DNA of 64,000 nt from GCA-2733415 sp049614485 (GTDB taxonomy: Bacteria; Bacteroidota; Bacteroidia; Flavobacteriales; Flavobacteriaceae), in assembly GCA_049614485.1 (NCBI GenBank), contig JBMZDR010000004.1, positions 60,322 through 124,321 of the forward strand, read 5' to 3'. How positions within the stretch are numbered: the stretch's first letter is position 1; each line of letters begins with the position of its first letter. This document shows, one piece after another, positions 9,701-17,226 of the stretch. The position numbers and the translations under genes were made by a program. The notes beneath the pieces are model-generated. The model was not told the DNA's origin, did no database searches, and saw only the letters and a list, made by a program, of their open reading frames with translations.

Positions 9701-10338
9701 TAGTTTTTAAAGAAATAAATTAAACCAATTGCTGGTATAGTAAGTAGCCCCATAAAATGCACCCCGAATGATAGCCCAATAACAAACGCAATGATGATAA
9801 GCCATTTGTTGCCACGAGGTTTGTGCATGTCTTCTTCCCATTTTAACCCTAGCCAGAAAAGGAGAGACATGATAAAGGTTGCCATGGCATATACTTCGGT
9901 TTCAACGGCGTTAAACCAAAACGTATCAGTAAAGGTAAAGGCTAATGCTCCTACAAACGCGCTTCCTAAAACAGCAATAGCTTTGTTTTTGCCAATCTCC
10001 TTAATGTTTTTTACTGCTAATTTCCTTGCAATAATACTGATGGTCCAAAACATAAAAAGAATGGTAAAAGCACTAGAAAACACTGATAGCATGTTTACCA
10101 TAACCGCAATGTTTTGTGTGTTACCAAATGCGAACATGGCAAAAAACGCACCTAACATTTGAAAAAACGGTGCTCCAGGCGGATGCCCAACAGCTAAATT
10201 TGCTGAGGTTGAGATGTATTCTCCAGCATCCCAAAAACTTGCCGTTGGCTCTACACATAACGTATATGTGATTAGTGCTATGGCAAATACTGTCCATCCT
10301 AATATTTTATTCCACTTAAAAAAGTTATTTGCTGTCAT
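6796..10338 (-). CDS. DUF2723 GT-C-like membrane glycosyltransferase
   Basis: The 1180-residue protein has about a dozen transmembrane helices in residues 10-690 and a soluble, helix-rich C-terminal part of nearly 490 residues. The first periplasmic loop carries FWDAGEYI and GHPPGAPFF, the DUF2723 signature. This acidic loop is placed as in GT-C transferases that use polyprenyl-phosphate sugars. The family is almost universal in Bacteroidota and is thought to act in protein O-glycosylation or surface-glycan assembly. That role is inferred from the family, not shown here. Length and start are typical. It may be co-transcribed with the deacetylase downstream. Confidence 0.9.
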   Translation of the reverse strand: MTANNFFKWNKILGWTVFAIALITYTLCVEPTASFWDAGEYISTSANLAVGHPPGAPFFQMLGAFFAMFAFGNTQNIAVMVNMLSVFSSAFTILFMFWTISIIARKLAVKNIKEIGKNKAIAVLGSAFVGALAFTFTDTFWFNAVETEVYAMATFIMSLLFWLGLKWEEDMHKPRGNKWLIIIAFVIGLSFGVHFMGLLTIPAIGLIYFFKNYKTVTVKNFIIANISAVAVLLLLFKLLLPNALKFFGWMEVSVVNGLGLPFHSGSIIAFLLIIAAFYYALTFTRKNGYVNANTLTLCILFICIGFSSWIMLPIRANAGTTINENNPNNARELLAYYNLEQYGYNPFLYGPQFTDQYADLNPNNPYKDDKPKYEQDKKLGKYIIVNNYKNASFNSNPEHETVLPRMWSQANAERYLDFMNVEVSVKSEFFGKKELQQIVAEFNNDVKEGYLNSEEQLEFLNKFRQYINVSKPTALENFRFLFEYQLGYMYVRYFMWNFTGRQDDIQGKYNNNGNWISGIDFIDHVLLGISQENLPKDIKDNKGRNTYFFLPFILGVIGLLFVAKKDLKLFWVLLVFFLFTGLAIQVYTNVRPFEPRERDYSVVGSFYVFAIWIGIGVLSLYEGLKKYLTPKITAPLVTAVTFLAVPFLLANQNWDDHDRSNKYTAQSMAKAYLDSCQENAILFTIGDNDTFALWYLQEIEGHRTDVRVINTSLLATDWYIDQMKKKAYESDPIPSQLNHNQYRWGTRDATLFQERTKDTISIKRLIDFIALDKEEVMVEMQSGQKYNTYPTKNIRVPVDKQAVLKNNIVPQKHAGEIVSDMYLHIKNDQLGKNQLLMLDILANNNWKRPIYFSGGSNDPAEFIWLKDYLQYDGLVYKLVPIHSPITKENPFDMGFIDSDSAYKKIMAWDWGNSGSDDIYHDVETRTNAFSYRASIARVTEKLIDEKKFDKAENLLDLAMEKMPVNKFKLYTLVEPFIAGYYQINKPQKARKVFNDLGHMYKDHLNYYASLPIEEQAVIADDILTDLERYKTIIITGIENKDISIIKTEIPYYLNAIKPFKPLMQRINYGISLDRLIEGLYKADLRKEARQLYLLETSKVQRNLDAASNMSEEQMYSYAEQVLMDITDYKKLLRIIDKHEDSIFFQKEKAIFDDKLDQLEAFFMPEDQDDSLLNTTEKPNL

Positions 10339-10485
10339 GTGCTCATGTTTTGCGAAGTCGCTAAAGTACTAAAAAAAAAGCCTTAAAATATCTTAAAGAA
10401 TTGCCAAATAATAGGATTGTATGTAACTTTGTAATAGCAGTTTACAAGATGATGAAAAAATATTGTGATTTTTTCTTAAAAAAGA

Positions 10486-10516
10486 TTTGTGCGAATGATT
10501 ATTTCTTGTAAATTTG
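10486..10516 (+). promoter_or_regulatory. Promoter of tRNA-Gln
   Basis: TTTG at 10486-10489 is followed after 19 bases by TAAATTTG at 10509-10516. This is a full match to the Bacteroidota -33/-7 promoter, and the tRNA begins 18 bases downstream. The rest of the gene-free stretch from 10339 is AT-rich with no other recognisable element. Confidence 0.75.
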
Positions 10517-10533
10517 CACCCGCAATCACGCAT

Positions 10534-10604
10534 TGTCCCATGGTGTAATGGTAGCACTTCAGTTTTTGGTACTGTCAGTCAAGGTTCGAATCCTTGTGGG
10601 ATAA
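10534..10604 (+). tRNA. trnQ: tRNA-Gln (TTG anticodon)
   Basis: The cloverleaf folds with acceptor TGTCCCA/TGGGATA and D arm GTG/CAC with AATGGTAG loop. The anticodon loop is TTTTGGT, giving anticodon TTG. The T arm is CAAGG/CCTTG with loop TTCGAAT. One U-U mismatch sits at the outer end of the anticodon stem. The discriminator is A. The CCA end is not fully encoded. Confidence 0.95.
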
Positions 10605-10608
10605 CAAA

Positions 10609-10647
10609 AAAACCCTCTAAGTCATTGATTTAGAGGGTTTTCTGTTT
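10609..10647 (+). terminator. Intrinsic terminator after tRNA-Gln
   Basis: A 12-bp stem, AAAACCCTCTAA with its complement at 10630-10641, is followed by a T-rich tail. It starts five bases after the tRNA and should end its transcript. Confidence 0.85.
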
Positions 10648-10720
10648 TTTGTTGTAAAAGAACTTCCGGCTTTCTGTACTGCTAATGTTTTAGGTTTTGT
10701 TGCTTGAAAGGTTTTGACTG

Positions 10721-12028
10721 TTAAGGAGTTAAAATCCATTCGCTGTGGTTAAATGTTTGCCAATCAACCGTTGTTAAATCAATATTTGGGTTAATGAAAG
10801 AACGGTAAGGCTTTCCGTTAATACTCACTCTGTTGTTTACGGCATAAATTTCAACGTGTTTGCCTTCGTTTTCGTAGTTGTTTTTTAAATGTTGAATAAA
10901 CTGCCAAATGACATCCGGTTTTGTTGCTAATATTTGACTTTGTTTCAGGCTGAGCATTTTGTGATGATTAATAATGGTTGCTTTTCCGGAAGCTTTATCA
11001 ACAACTTTAAAATTTATAGTGCCTGATTTTGTGCGCAACATCATACGCCAGCTTAAACGATGCCCTTCTTCTGTTCGTAAAACATCTCCTTTAATAAGCC
11101 AGTGACGAACAGGTAAAATTAGTTGAATGCAAAAATAGACTGCTATTAATGTTGTTATTAATATGGTGTTTTTTGGGGTAATTACTTCTTTTGAGTTGTA
11201 AAATGGTTTTCTTTTTAAAAAGAGGTGGTGTATTGTTTTGGGGTCAAAAAAGAATAAACAAAATGCTAATGATAAAAATGGAAATATACCCACCTGAAAT
11301 ACAATTGCATTAAATAGGTGAAAGAAGATGGCTGCTATAAAAGCGATTTTTCGTGTTTTTTTAATCAATAATAAAGGGATGATTAAACCGTCAAAAAAGA
11401 TTCCTCCATATGTTAAAAAGTAATGTATCCATTTTTCTTGCAACAAGTTGCCAACAATATAGTAATGCTTTTTAGACTGCATAAATAGCTTTATTACAGT
11501 TGTGTCTAACCAATCGGGGTATAACTTCGCAATTGCGCCATAGGTGTATACAATTGCCATTTGTGCAATAAAGATGAATCGCGCCCAATTGGGCATCTTT
11601 ATAGAGCTAATGTTAGGGTGTAATTTAGAGTCTACAGATAAATATTTGTTAGCTGGTAACACACACATAAAACCAGAAATTAAAATAAGCAAATAATAGT
11701 GATTGTTGTAAGATGCTTTTTGTATTAAGTATGTGGCAGTCCAAAGTAATGTGAAAGATATAATGCTAAAACGGTATTTATAACCAATCATAACCATTAG
11801 TCCTAAAAGGCCCATTATTGTATAGTAATAATACATGCCGTTGCCGGGTAAGGGTTGTAGCCAGTCAAAACCAATAACTGTAAATGTAAACTCAGGGTTA
11901 ATAAGTGTTCTTTTTACCCAGCCGGTAAAAATGGCGCCAACGGATTCTAAAAAAATTAAAAGTCCGAATATGATCCGGAATATGATTAATGATGAATTAT
12001 CTATTTGTTTGAATAAGAACTTAGTCAT
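10721..12028 (-). CDS. HTTM / vitamin K-dependent gamma-carboxylase-like membrane protein
   Basis: This 435-residue protein has about eight to nine hydrophobic segments and the HTTM fold of vitamin K-dependent gamma-glutamyl carboxylase. The IQKASYNNHYYL segment near residue 105 aligns with the human enzyme's catalytic-lysine region (K before WNNHSYL), so the lysine appears kept. It is followed by ANKYLSVD, also typical of the family. The substrate and chemistry of bacterial members are unknown. The C-terminal ~120 residues are soluble. I prefer ATG at 12028 over an upstream TTG at 12037. It overlaps the end of ribF by ATGACTAA, so translation is coupled. Confidence 0.85.
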   Translation of the reverse strand: MTKFLFKQIDNSSLIIFRIIFGLLIFLESVGAIFTGWVKRTLINPEFTFTVIGFDWLQPLPGNGMYYYYTIMGLLGLMVMIGYKYRFSIISFTLLWTATYLIQKASYNNHYYLLILISGFMCVLPANKYLSVDSKLHPNISSIKMPNWARFIFIAQMAIVYTYGAIAKLYPDWLDTTVIKLFMQSKKHYYIVGNLLQEKWIHYFLTYGGIFFDGLIIPLLLIKKTRKIAFIAAIFFHLFNAIVFQVGIFPFLSLAFCLFFFDPKTIHHLFLKRKPFYNSKEVITPKNTILITTLIAVYFCIQLILPVRHWLIKGDVLRTEEGHRLSWRMMLRTKSGTINFKVVDKASGKATIINHHKMLSLKQSQILATKPDVIWQFIQHLKNNYENEGKHVEIYAVNNRVSINGKPYRSFINPNIDLTTVDWQTFNHSEWILTP

Positions 12029-12953
12029 TGTTCTCAAAATAAGTTAGCGCTTTATTTTTGTCGTCGTTAAGCTGATTTTTTAAGGCATTAACAGATTCAA
12101 ATTTGTATTCATCTCTAAGGCGTTTTAATATTTTAACAGAAATAGCCTTGTGGTAAATGTCTTTGTTAAAGTTGAATAAATGAATCTCAATACTTTGTGT
12201 ATTGCCATTAACCGTAGGGTTGTGGCCAATATTCATCATTCCGTTGTATGTTTTGTTGTCAATAGTAGCTGTTGCTATATATACTCCGTTTTTCGGAATC
12301 ATTTTATAGTCCTCAGTAATTGAAACATTAGCAGTCGGGAAGTCAATAGTGCGGCCTATGCCTTTGCCAACTGTAATAACACCATTTAATTGAAATGAAT
12401 CATCTAAATACTTATTAGCGGTTTGGATATTGCCATCAGTTAAGGCTTTTCTTATTTTTGTTGAGCTTACTGCAACGTCATTTATATCTTGAGCTGAAAT
12501 TTCCTCTACGGTAAAATCATAGATTAAGCCAAATTCCTTTAAGTTATCGATATTGGCTGTTCTGTTTCTTCCAAACCTATGGTCATAACCAACAATGACG
12601 TGTTTTACGTTTAATTGCTGTACAAGAATATCTCTTACAAACTCTGTGGCGGTTAATCTTGAAAACTCTTTTGAAAAAGGTTGTATGATAAGGTTATGGA
12701 GTCCTAAAGTGTTTAGTATAGCAGTGCGTTCATCTATTGTGTGAATCAGTTTAATATCAGCGTCTTTTTGTAATACCATTCTCGGATGAGGGAAAAAAGT
12801 CAAGACTAAAGATTCTAATTCGTTATGATTAGCAGTTGCAAGTAATTTGTTTAATATTTTTTTATGCCCAATGTGTACACCATCAAAAGTTCCAATAGTA
12901 AGCACTGTTGGTTTTTTTGAAGAAAATGATTCAACAGAGTGAAATGTTTTCAT
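12021..12953 (-). CDS. ribF: Bifunctional riboflavin kinase / FAD synthetase
   Basis: The 310-residue protein has both expected domains. The N-terminal FAD synthetase domain begins with TIGTFDGVHIGHKKIL, where GxHxGH binds ATP, and continues with VIVGYDHRFGRNR and SSTKIRKAL near residue 168. The C-terminal riboflavin kinase domain starts with GKGIGRTIDFPTANV near residue 198 and includes NGVYIA. It converts riboflavin to FMN and then FAD in the cytoplasm. It is followed directly, with an 8-base overlap, by the gamma-carboxylase-like gene, and lies 66 bases after pth. Confidence 0.97.
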   Translation of the reverse strand: MKTFHSVESFSSKKPTVLTIGTFDGVHIGHKKILNKLLATANHNELESLVLTFFPHPRMVLQKDADIKLIHTIDERTAILNTLGLHNLIIQPFSKEFSRLTATEFVRDILVQQLNVKHVIVGYDHRFGRNRTANIDNLKEFGLIYDFTVEEISAQDINDVAVSSTKIRKALTDGNIQTANKYLDDSFQLNGVITVGKGIGRTIDFPTANVSITEDYKMIPKNGVYIATATIDNKTYNGMMNIGHNPTVNGNTQSIEIHLFNFNKDIYHKAISVKILKRLRDEYKFESVNALKNQLNDDKNKALTYFENND

Positions 12954-13019
12954 AAATTATATTAAACGTTTTTTGAGCTAAAATTAATGAGATAAAGATA
13001 CTAAATAATACGAGTCTGA

Positions 13020-13652
13020 TTACTTTCCGTTAAAGCTATTCATGGTATTGTTCATGCCTGAAAGACCAAATGATTTTATAATTTCAACAGATTTGTCTAA
13101 GCGTTCTGAGAGTTTGTCAGTTTCTTCTGTGGTCCATTCTCCTAATACATAATCTACCTGTCTTCCTTTGCTAAACTCATCACTTATTCCAAATCTGAAT
13201 CGGTTGTATTTTGTTGTGTTTAGTTGAAGTTGTGTGTCTTTAAGTCCGTTATGTCCGCCATCACTTCCCTTCATTTTAATGCGTAATGCACCAAAGGGTA
13301 GGTTTAAATCATCAGTAATAACCAAGAGGTTTTCTAAAGGAATATTTTCTTTGGTCATCCAGTATTTAATAGCTTTACCACTTAAATTCATATAGGTAGA
13401 GGGTTTTAATAATAAAAAACTTCTGCCTTTAAGTTTATAAGTTGTTAGTGCGCCTAATTTTTGAGTTTCAAAAGTGAGTTCTTCTTTTTTTGCAAGATGA
13501 TCTAATACTTTAAAACCAATATTATGACGCGTGTTTTCGTATTCGTTACCAATATTACCTAAACCGACAATTAAGAATTTTTTCATAGAATCTGTTTCGT
13601 CTAATATGAGTGTTTCTTTTTGATTAAATAAATTAGTAAGCCATTGAAACAT
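13020..13652 (-). CDS. pth: Peptidyl-tRNA hydrolase
   Basis: The catalytic domain starts at residue 25 with KFLIVGLGNIG. It contains the catalytic ENTRHNIGF histidine, KPSTYMNLSG and the DDLNLPFG / GSDGGHNGLKD motifs. It releases stalled peptides from tRNA. The chosen ATG adds a 22-residue amphipathic leader (MFQWLTNLFNQ...). An internal ATG at 13586 would give the classical short form, so the start is not certain. It lies just downstream of rplY, past a terminator hairpin, in the prs-rplY-pth order common in bacteria. Confidence 0.96.
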   Translation of the reverse strand: MFQWLTNLFNQKETLILDETDSMKKFLIVGLGNIGNEYENTRHNIGFKVLDHLAKKEELTFETQKLGALTTYKLKGRSFLLLKPSTYMNLSGKAIKYWMTKENIPLENLLVITDDLNLPFGALRIKMKGSDGGHNGLKDTQLQLNTTKYNRFRFGISDEFSKGRQVDYVLGEWTTEETDKLSERLDKSVEIIKSFGLSGMNNTMNSFNGK

Positions 13653-13672
13653 TCTATTAGTTTTAAGTTTTA

Positions 13673-13680
13673 CAAAAATA
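13673..13680 (-). promoter_or_regulatory. Candidate -7 box for pth
   Basis: On the minus strand this octamer reads TATTTTTG, matching TAnnTTTG, 21 bases before the pth ATG. It sits in the T-tail of the rplY terminator. No convincing -33 element was found. Confidence 0.4.
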
Positions 13681-13712
13681 AAAAAGCATTCAACAAAAGT
13701 TGAATGCTTTTT
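13681..13712 (-). terminator. Intrinsic terminator after rplY
   Basis: AAAAAGCATTCAAC pairs perfectly with 13699-13712 around an AAAA loop, with a T-rich stretch below on the minus strand. It separates rplY from pth. Confidence 0.85.
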
Positions 13713-13736
13713 TTATTTTTTTTATCTAAGAGATAA

Positions 13737-14348
13737 TTACTCTGCAGCTGGTGCGTCAGAATTTGCTGCTGCTTTTGCAGCTTCTTGAGCGGCTTTCATT
13801 GCAGCTCTAGATACTCTTACTTGAGCAACAACTGTGTTGTCTGGTTGTAAGAATGTGTATTTTTCATTAGCTAATGCTGTAATGTATAATTTATTTCCAA
13901 TGTTTAATTCAGAAACATCAGCATCAATAAAATCAGGTAAGTTAGCTGGTAAAGCTTTTACTCTTAATTTACGTTGGTTACGGTTTAATACCCCACCTGC
14001 TAAAACTCCAGGAGCGTTTCCAATAATGTTTACAGGAATATTCATTGTTACTTCTTTATCATCAAATAACTGGTAAAAATCTATATGTAAGATTTTGTCA
14101 GATACTGGGTGAAATTGAATGTCTTGTAAAATAGCATTAATTGTTGTTCCGTTATCTAAAGCAATCACAACTGTGTGCGCGTTAGGAGTGAAAATTAATT
14201 TTGAGAATGCTAATTCTTCTGCTGAGAAATGAACTGCTTTGTCTCCTCCGTATACTACGCAAGGTACCATTCCAGCATTACGTAAGGCTTTAGTAGAAAC
14301 TTTACCTACGCTTTCTCTTTGTGATCCGTTGATTGTAATTGATTTCAT
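13737..14348 (-). CDS. rplY: 50S ribosomal protein L25 / general stress protein Ctc
   Basis: This 203-residue protein is the long (TL5/Ctc) form of bL25. The N-terminal domain binds 5S rRNA (RESVGKVSTKALRNAGMVPCVVYGG, read in overlapping parts, and ILQDIQFHPVSDKILHIDFY). It is followed by a beta-rich domain (PVNIIGNAPGVLAGGVLNR) and an alanine-rich tail, residues 184-203. It stabilises the central protuberance of the large subunit. It follows prs by about 110 bases but has its own clear promoter and a hairpin at the very 5' end of its transcript. Confidence 0.97.
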   Translation of the reverse strand: MKSITINGSQRESVGKVSTKALRNAGMVPCVVYGGDKAVHFSAEELAFSKLIFTPNAHTVVIALDNGTTINAILQDIQFHPVSDKILHIDFYQLFDDKEVTMNIPVNIIGNAPGVLAGGVLNRNQRKLRVKALPANLPDFIDADVSELNIGNKLYITALANEKYTFLQPDNTVVAQVRVSRAAMKAAQEAAKAAANSDAPAAE

Positions 14349-14372
14349 TTTATATATTTAAATGATTATTAT

Positions 14373-14391
14373 GTCCCTTAGTTTAAGGGAC
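14373..14391 (-). promoter_or_regulatory. 5'-terminal mRNA hairpin of rplY
   Basis: GTCCCTTA and TAAGGGAC form a perfect 8-bp stem around three bases. It begins only a few bases below the -7 box, so the rplY mRNA should start with this hairpin. It may protect the 5' end or act as a binding site for control of L25. Confidence 0.6.
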
Positions 14392-14393
14392 GG

Positions 14394-14424
14394 CAAATGT
14401 AAGCTAATTATTATCTCTTGCAAA
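14394..14424 (-). promoter_or_regulatory. Promoter of rplY
   Basis: On the minus strand TTTG (14421-14424) is followed after 19 bases by TACATTTG (14394-14401). It matches the Bacteroidota consensus in sequence and spacing. Confidence 0.75.
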
Positions 14425-14455
14425 ATACTATGTGGTAATTTTTAAGAGATGTTTA

Positions 14456-15397
14456 TTACATTATAAATTTTTCGCTAATTGATTTGTTTTGGTGTACGCT
14501 TTTCATAACATCTGCAAATAATTTAGCAGAGCTCACAACTCTAACTTTATCACTCTTACGTTCATGAGGAATAGAATCTGTGACAATTAATTCTTCTAGT
14601 TTTGAGTTTTCAATACGCTCAAATGCGTTGCCAGATAAAATAGCGTGAGTACATATTGCTCTAACACTTAAAGCGCCACGTTCAATCATCATATCTGCTG
14701 CTTTTGTTAATGTTCCAGCGGTATCTACCATGTCGTCAACTAAAATCACGTTTTGCCCTTTAACGTCACCAATTAATTCCATATGAGAAATGACATTGGC
14801 TTTTTCGCGTTGTTTGTAACAAATAACAACATCACTTTGTAATGCTTTTGCATAGGCGTATGCACGTTTAGAGCCTCCCATATCTGGAGACGCAATTGTT
14901 AAGTTATCAAGTTTTAACGACTGTACATATGGCAAGAAAATAGTAGACGCAAATAAATGATCTACTGGCTTTTCAAAAAAGGCTTGAATTTGATCAGCAT
15001 GTAAATCCATGGTAATAATACGTGTAGCGCCAGCAGTTTCTAGTAAGCTTGCAACTAATTTGGCTGTAATAGGAACTCTTGGTTTGTCCTTACGGTCTTG
15101 TCTGGCCCAACCATAATATGGTAATACGGCAGTAATGTGTCTTGCTGAAGCTCTTTTTGCAGCATCAAGCATCATTAATAATTCCATCAAGTTTTCTGAT
15201 GAAGGGTGTGTTGATCCTATTAAAAAAACACGTCTTCCTCTTACGGACTCTTCAAAAGAAGGTTGAAACTCACCATCACTATATGTTGATCTGATGACGT
15301 TTCCTAACTTTGTTCCAAATGATTCTGCTATGCGTTCCGCAAGATCTTTACTTTGTGAACATGCAAATATTTTAGGTTCTAATGTTGACTCTGACAT
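14456..15397 (-). CDS. prs: Ribose-phosphate pyrophosphokinase
   Basis: The 313-residue protein is a class I PRPP synthetase. It shows the ATP-binding YGWARQDRK region near residue 100, the divalent-metal site MDLHADQIQAFF, the PDMGGSKRA flexible-loop region and the PRPP-binding signature VILVDDMVDTAGT near residue 221. It makes PRPP from ribose 5-phosphate and ATP for purine, pyrimidine, NAD and histidine synthesis. It heads the prs-rplY-pth block. Confidence 0.97.
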   Translation of the reverse strand: MSESTLEPKIFACSQSKDLAERIAESFGTKLGNVIRSTYSDGEFQPSFEESVRGRRVFLIGSTHPSSENLMELLMMLDAAKRASARHITAVLPYYGWARQDRKDKPRVPITAKLVASLLETAGATRIITMDLHADQIQAFFEKPVDHLFASTIFLPYVQSLKLDNLTIASPDMGGSKRAYAYAKALQSDVVICYKQREKANVISHMELIGDVKGQNVILVDDMVDTAGTLTKAADMMIERGALSVRAICTHAILSGNAFERIENSKLEELIVTDSIPHERKSDKVRVVSSAKLFADVMKSVHQNKSISEKFIM

Positions 15398-15429
15398 TAT
15401 AAATTGTTTTAGTAGTGTTGTTTGTGCTG

Positions 15430-15437
15430 CAAAAATA
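15430..15437 (-). promoter_or_regulatory. Candidate -7 box for prs
   Basis: The minus strand reads TATTTTTG, matching TAnnTTTG, 32 bases before the prs ATG. The -33 element is not clear. Confidence 0.4.
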
Positions 15438-15531
15438 AGAATTAATGCACAAAAAAGAAGGGATTAAATCGCCTTCTTTTTTTATTGTTTTAAGTTTTGT
15501 GATTTATGTAGTAGGATAAGAATTATTTTTA

Positions 15532-15539
15532 TATTTTTG
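15532..15539 (+). promoter_or_regulatory. Candidate -7 box for tRNA-Leu
   Basis: TATTTTTG matches TAnnTTTG and ends 17 bases before the tRNA, the same spacing as at tRNA-Gln. No good -33 TTTG sits at the expected distance. Confidence 0.5.
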
Positions 15540-15556
15540 CAGTCGTACAAAATGAT

Positions 15557-15638
15557 GCTCAAGTGGCGGAATTGGTAGACGCGCTGGATTCAAAATCCAG
15601 TGACTTCGGTCGTGTGGGTTCGATTCCCACCTTGAGTA
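15557..15638 (+). tRNA. trnL: tRNA-Leu (CAA anticodon)
   Basis: Acceptor GCTCAAG/CTTGAGT, anticodon stem CTGGA/TCCAG with loop TTCAAAA (anticodon CAA), a long type II variable arm, and T arm GTGGG/CCCAC with TTCGATT loop. The 82-base length and long variable arm fit leucine. The CCA end is not fully encoded. Confidence 0.95.
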
Positions 15639-15644
15639 CAAATT

Positions 15645-15682
15645 AACCCTTTCGTTTTTTAGAAACTGAAAGGGTTTTTTTA
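15645..15682 (+). terminator. Terminator after tRNA-Leu
   Basis: AACCCTTTC pairs with GAAAGGGTT at 15668-15676, followed by a T-run. It lies between the tRNA and the convergent lipoprotein gene. Confidence 0.8.
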
Positions 15683-15686
15683 TAAG

Positions 15687-16130
15687 TTATTTCTTGAAGC
15701 TTAGAATATAACCGTCTGTTAATGGGCCATTAGTGGTATTGCCTTGATCAATTTTTAAAGTGTTTTGTTCTCGGATGATATGGCCAAATTCAAGACCTTC
15801 TATATAAAGATATAGCATGTCTTTGTTGTTAACAATGTAATAATGATAGTTTCCAGATTTGATAATATCCAAATTGGCATCTTTTTGGTTGTTGTTTTCG
15901 ATGCTTAAAGTTGAGTTTTTAGAATTGAATGTCCATTTAACAGCGCCAGTTTCGTAATTTTCATTTAAACCAAGTAATCCTCCTTTGATATTTGTTAAAT
16001 TCCATTGGCTAATTTTCTCTAAGAAAAGGTTCTCTTTTTGATTATCTGTGTTTAAATCACTGGTTTCACAACTCGTAATTGAAGTGGCAAATATGGTTAG
16101 GAAAACCCACAAAGTAATATAATTTTTCAT
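15687..16130 (-). CDS. Small lipoprotein of unknown function
   Basis: The 147-residue product begins with a lipoprotein signal peptide, MKNYITLWVFLTIFATS, ending in ITSC with the lipid-attachment cysteine near residue 21. The mature part alternates short polar and hydrophobic strands (VKWTFNSKNSTLSIENN, YHYYIVNNKDMLYLYIEG) and looks like a small beta-barrel or lipocalin-like fold. I do not recognise the family. It is monocistronic, between tRNA-Leu and a divergent secreted protein, and is likely anchored in the envelope. Confidence 0.7.
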   Translation of the reverse strand: MKNYITLWVFLTIFATSITSCETSDLNTDNQKENLFLEKISQWNLTNIKGGLLGLNENYETGAVKWTFNSKNSTLSIENNNQKDANLDIIKSGNYHYYIVNNKDMLYLYIEGLEFGHIIREQNTLKIDQGNTTNGPLTDGYILSFKK

Positions 16131-16218
16131 AAGACTTTTTTTAGTTAAACATTAAAAGTAATTGATGCAACTAATTTTGGGTAAGTATTATGTTTTTAGA
16201 GTAAGGTGTTTAGTCTTA

Positions 16219-16226
16219 CAAAGATA
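16219..16226 (-). promoter_or_regulatory. Candidate -7 box for the lipoprotein gene
   Basis: The minus strand reads TATCTTTG, matching TAnnTTTG, about 90 bases before the ATG. A TTG at 16250-16252 (minus strand) lies 23 bases further upstream and could be the -33 element. Confidence 0.45.
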
Positions 16227-16380
16227 GTAAATACTTAGGTCAATTCATACAATAGCTTCAATGGTGTTTTTGGCACAATACTTGTCTTAAAGGTAATTGT
16301 TCGCATACTTTTTGTTCATATCTTTTTCTTTTATATATTAGCGAACACTAAAAGAGAAAAATATTTTTTAAAATAACACC

Positions 16381-17163
16381 ATGAAAAAACTTACAACTTT
16401 AAAATTAGTATTGGCAGTAGCATTACTGTCATTCGTTACCGGAATTGCTCAAGAAAAACCAGTAACTAGGTTATTGAAATCATATATTACAGCATCTAAT
16501 TCATTAGGGCAAACAAAGCAAGTAAATAATGTTTTGTCATTGTTTGATGATAGGTATAGAAATAATGTTGCTTATGTGGGGTTGTCTGGAGTTGTAAAAC
16601 GTAGTACAATTAGTTTCGAACAATTTTCTGAGCAACTGGCAGAAAATGTGAAAAATAAAAATTATGATTTCAACATGAATGTTGCTGAAATCGTACATGA
16701 GTCTCAAAAAGAGAGAGCAGGTACGGTATCTGCACTTGTAAACTTTGAGTCAAAAATTGACGGTAAAGTTGCTGAAAAAGGGACTATCTTAATGAACATT
16801 GTTGCGTCATTAGTAAGAGGAGAGTGGAAAATTATCCATAACAATACTGTAAGAGTTTCTGAAGGAAGTGATATTGGTAACTGTGTATGTTATTTATACG
16901 CTAAAGGATCTACAATGTTTAATGCAGAAACGTATTACCCAGCAGGTGTTGAGTATGATAGAGAATACCAGTCTTTTAGAGTAAGTACAAGAGATGGTAA
17001 GCGTATCATTAAAGGAAATGAGACTACTTATGTTTGGGCATCTAACGGAGATGTATTAGATGGTGCACGTAAAATAGGTGTTGCTAACTCTTCAGATGAG
17101 GCAGTTAAAGCGGTTTTGTCTGACTTATACTCTGAAACATGTACTAAAATTGATTTTAACTAA
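16381..17163 (+). CDS. Secreted NTF2-like protein of unknown function
   Basis: The 260-residue protein has a signal peptide cut after about residue 23 (FVTGIAQ). Residues 28-160 alternate helix and strand in the pattern of a SnoaL/NTF2-like domain: VNNVLSLFDDRYRNNVAYVG, then IMNIVASLVRGEWKIIHNNT, where the WKIIHNN strand is typical. The C-terminal part has three cysteines (CVCYLYAKG and ETCTKIDF) and no recognised domain. No enzyme residues can be named. It is followed by a strong terminator and appears to be a single-gene unit. Confidence 0.7.
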   Translation: MKKLTTLKLVLAVALLSFVTGIAQEKPVTRLLKSYITASNSLGQTKQVNNVLSLFDDRYRNNVAYVGLSGVVKRSTISFEQFSEQLAENVKNKNYDFNMNVAEIVHESQKERAGTVSALVNFESKIDGKVAEKGTILMNIVASLVRGEWKIIHNNTVRVSEGSDIGNCVCYLYAKGSTMFNAETYYPAGVEYDREYQSFRVSTRDGKRIIKGNETTYVWASNGDVLDGARKIGVANSSDEAVKAVLSDLYSETCTKIDFN

Positions 17164-17182
17164 TCATAAAACATAAATTCTA

Positions 17183-17214
17183 AAAACCTTCAAGTTTACT
17201 TGAAGGTTTTTTTA
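17183..17214 (+). terminator. Terminator after the NTF2-like gene
   Basis: AAAACCTTCAAG pairs perfectly with CTTGAAGGTTTT (17199-17210) around a TTTA loop, with a T-run after. It also excludes the in-frame TTG at 17200 as a start for the next gene. Confidence 0.9.
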
Positions 17215-17226
17215 TGCAAAACAAAT

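Noticed and set aside
14373..14391. Riboswitch in the rplY leader
   Set aside because: The leader is too short for a known aptamer; only one small stem is present.
17200..17226. TTG start for the YhiN-type gene
   Set aside because: It is inside the stem of a strong terminator, while ATG 17227 directly precedes the FAD motif.
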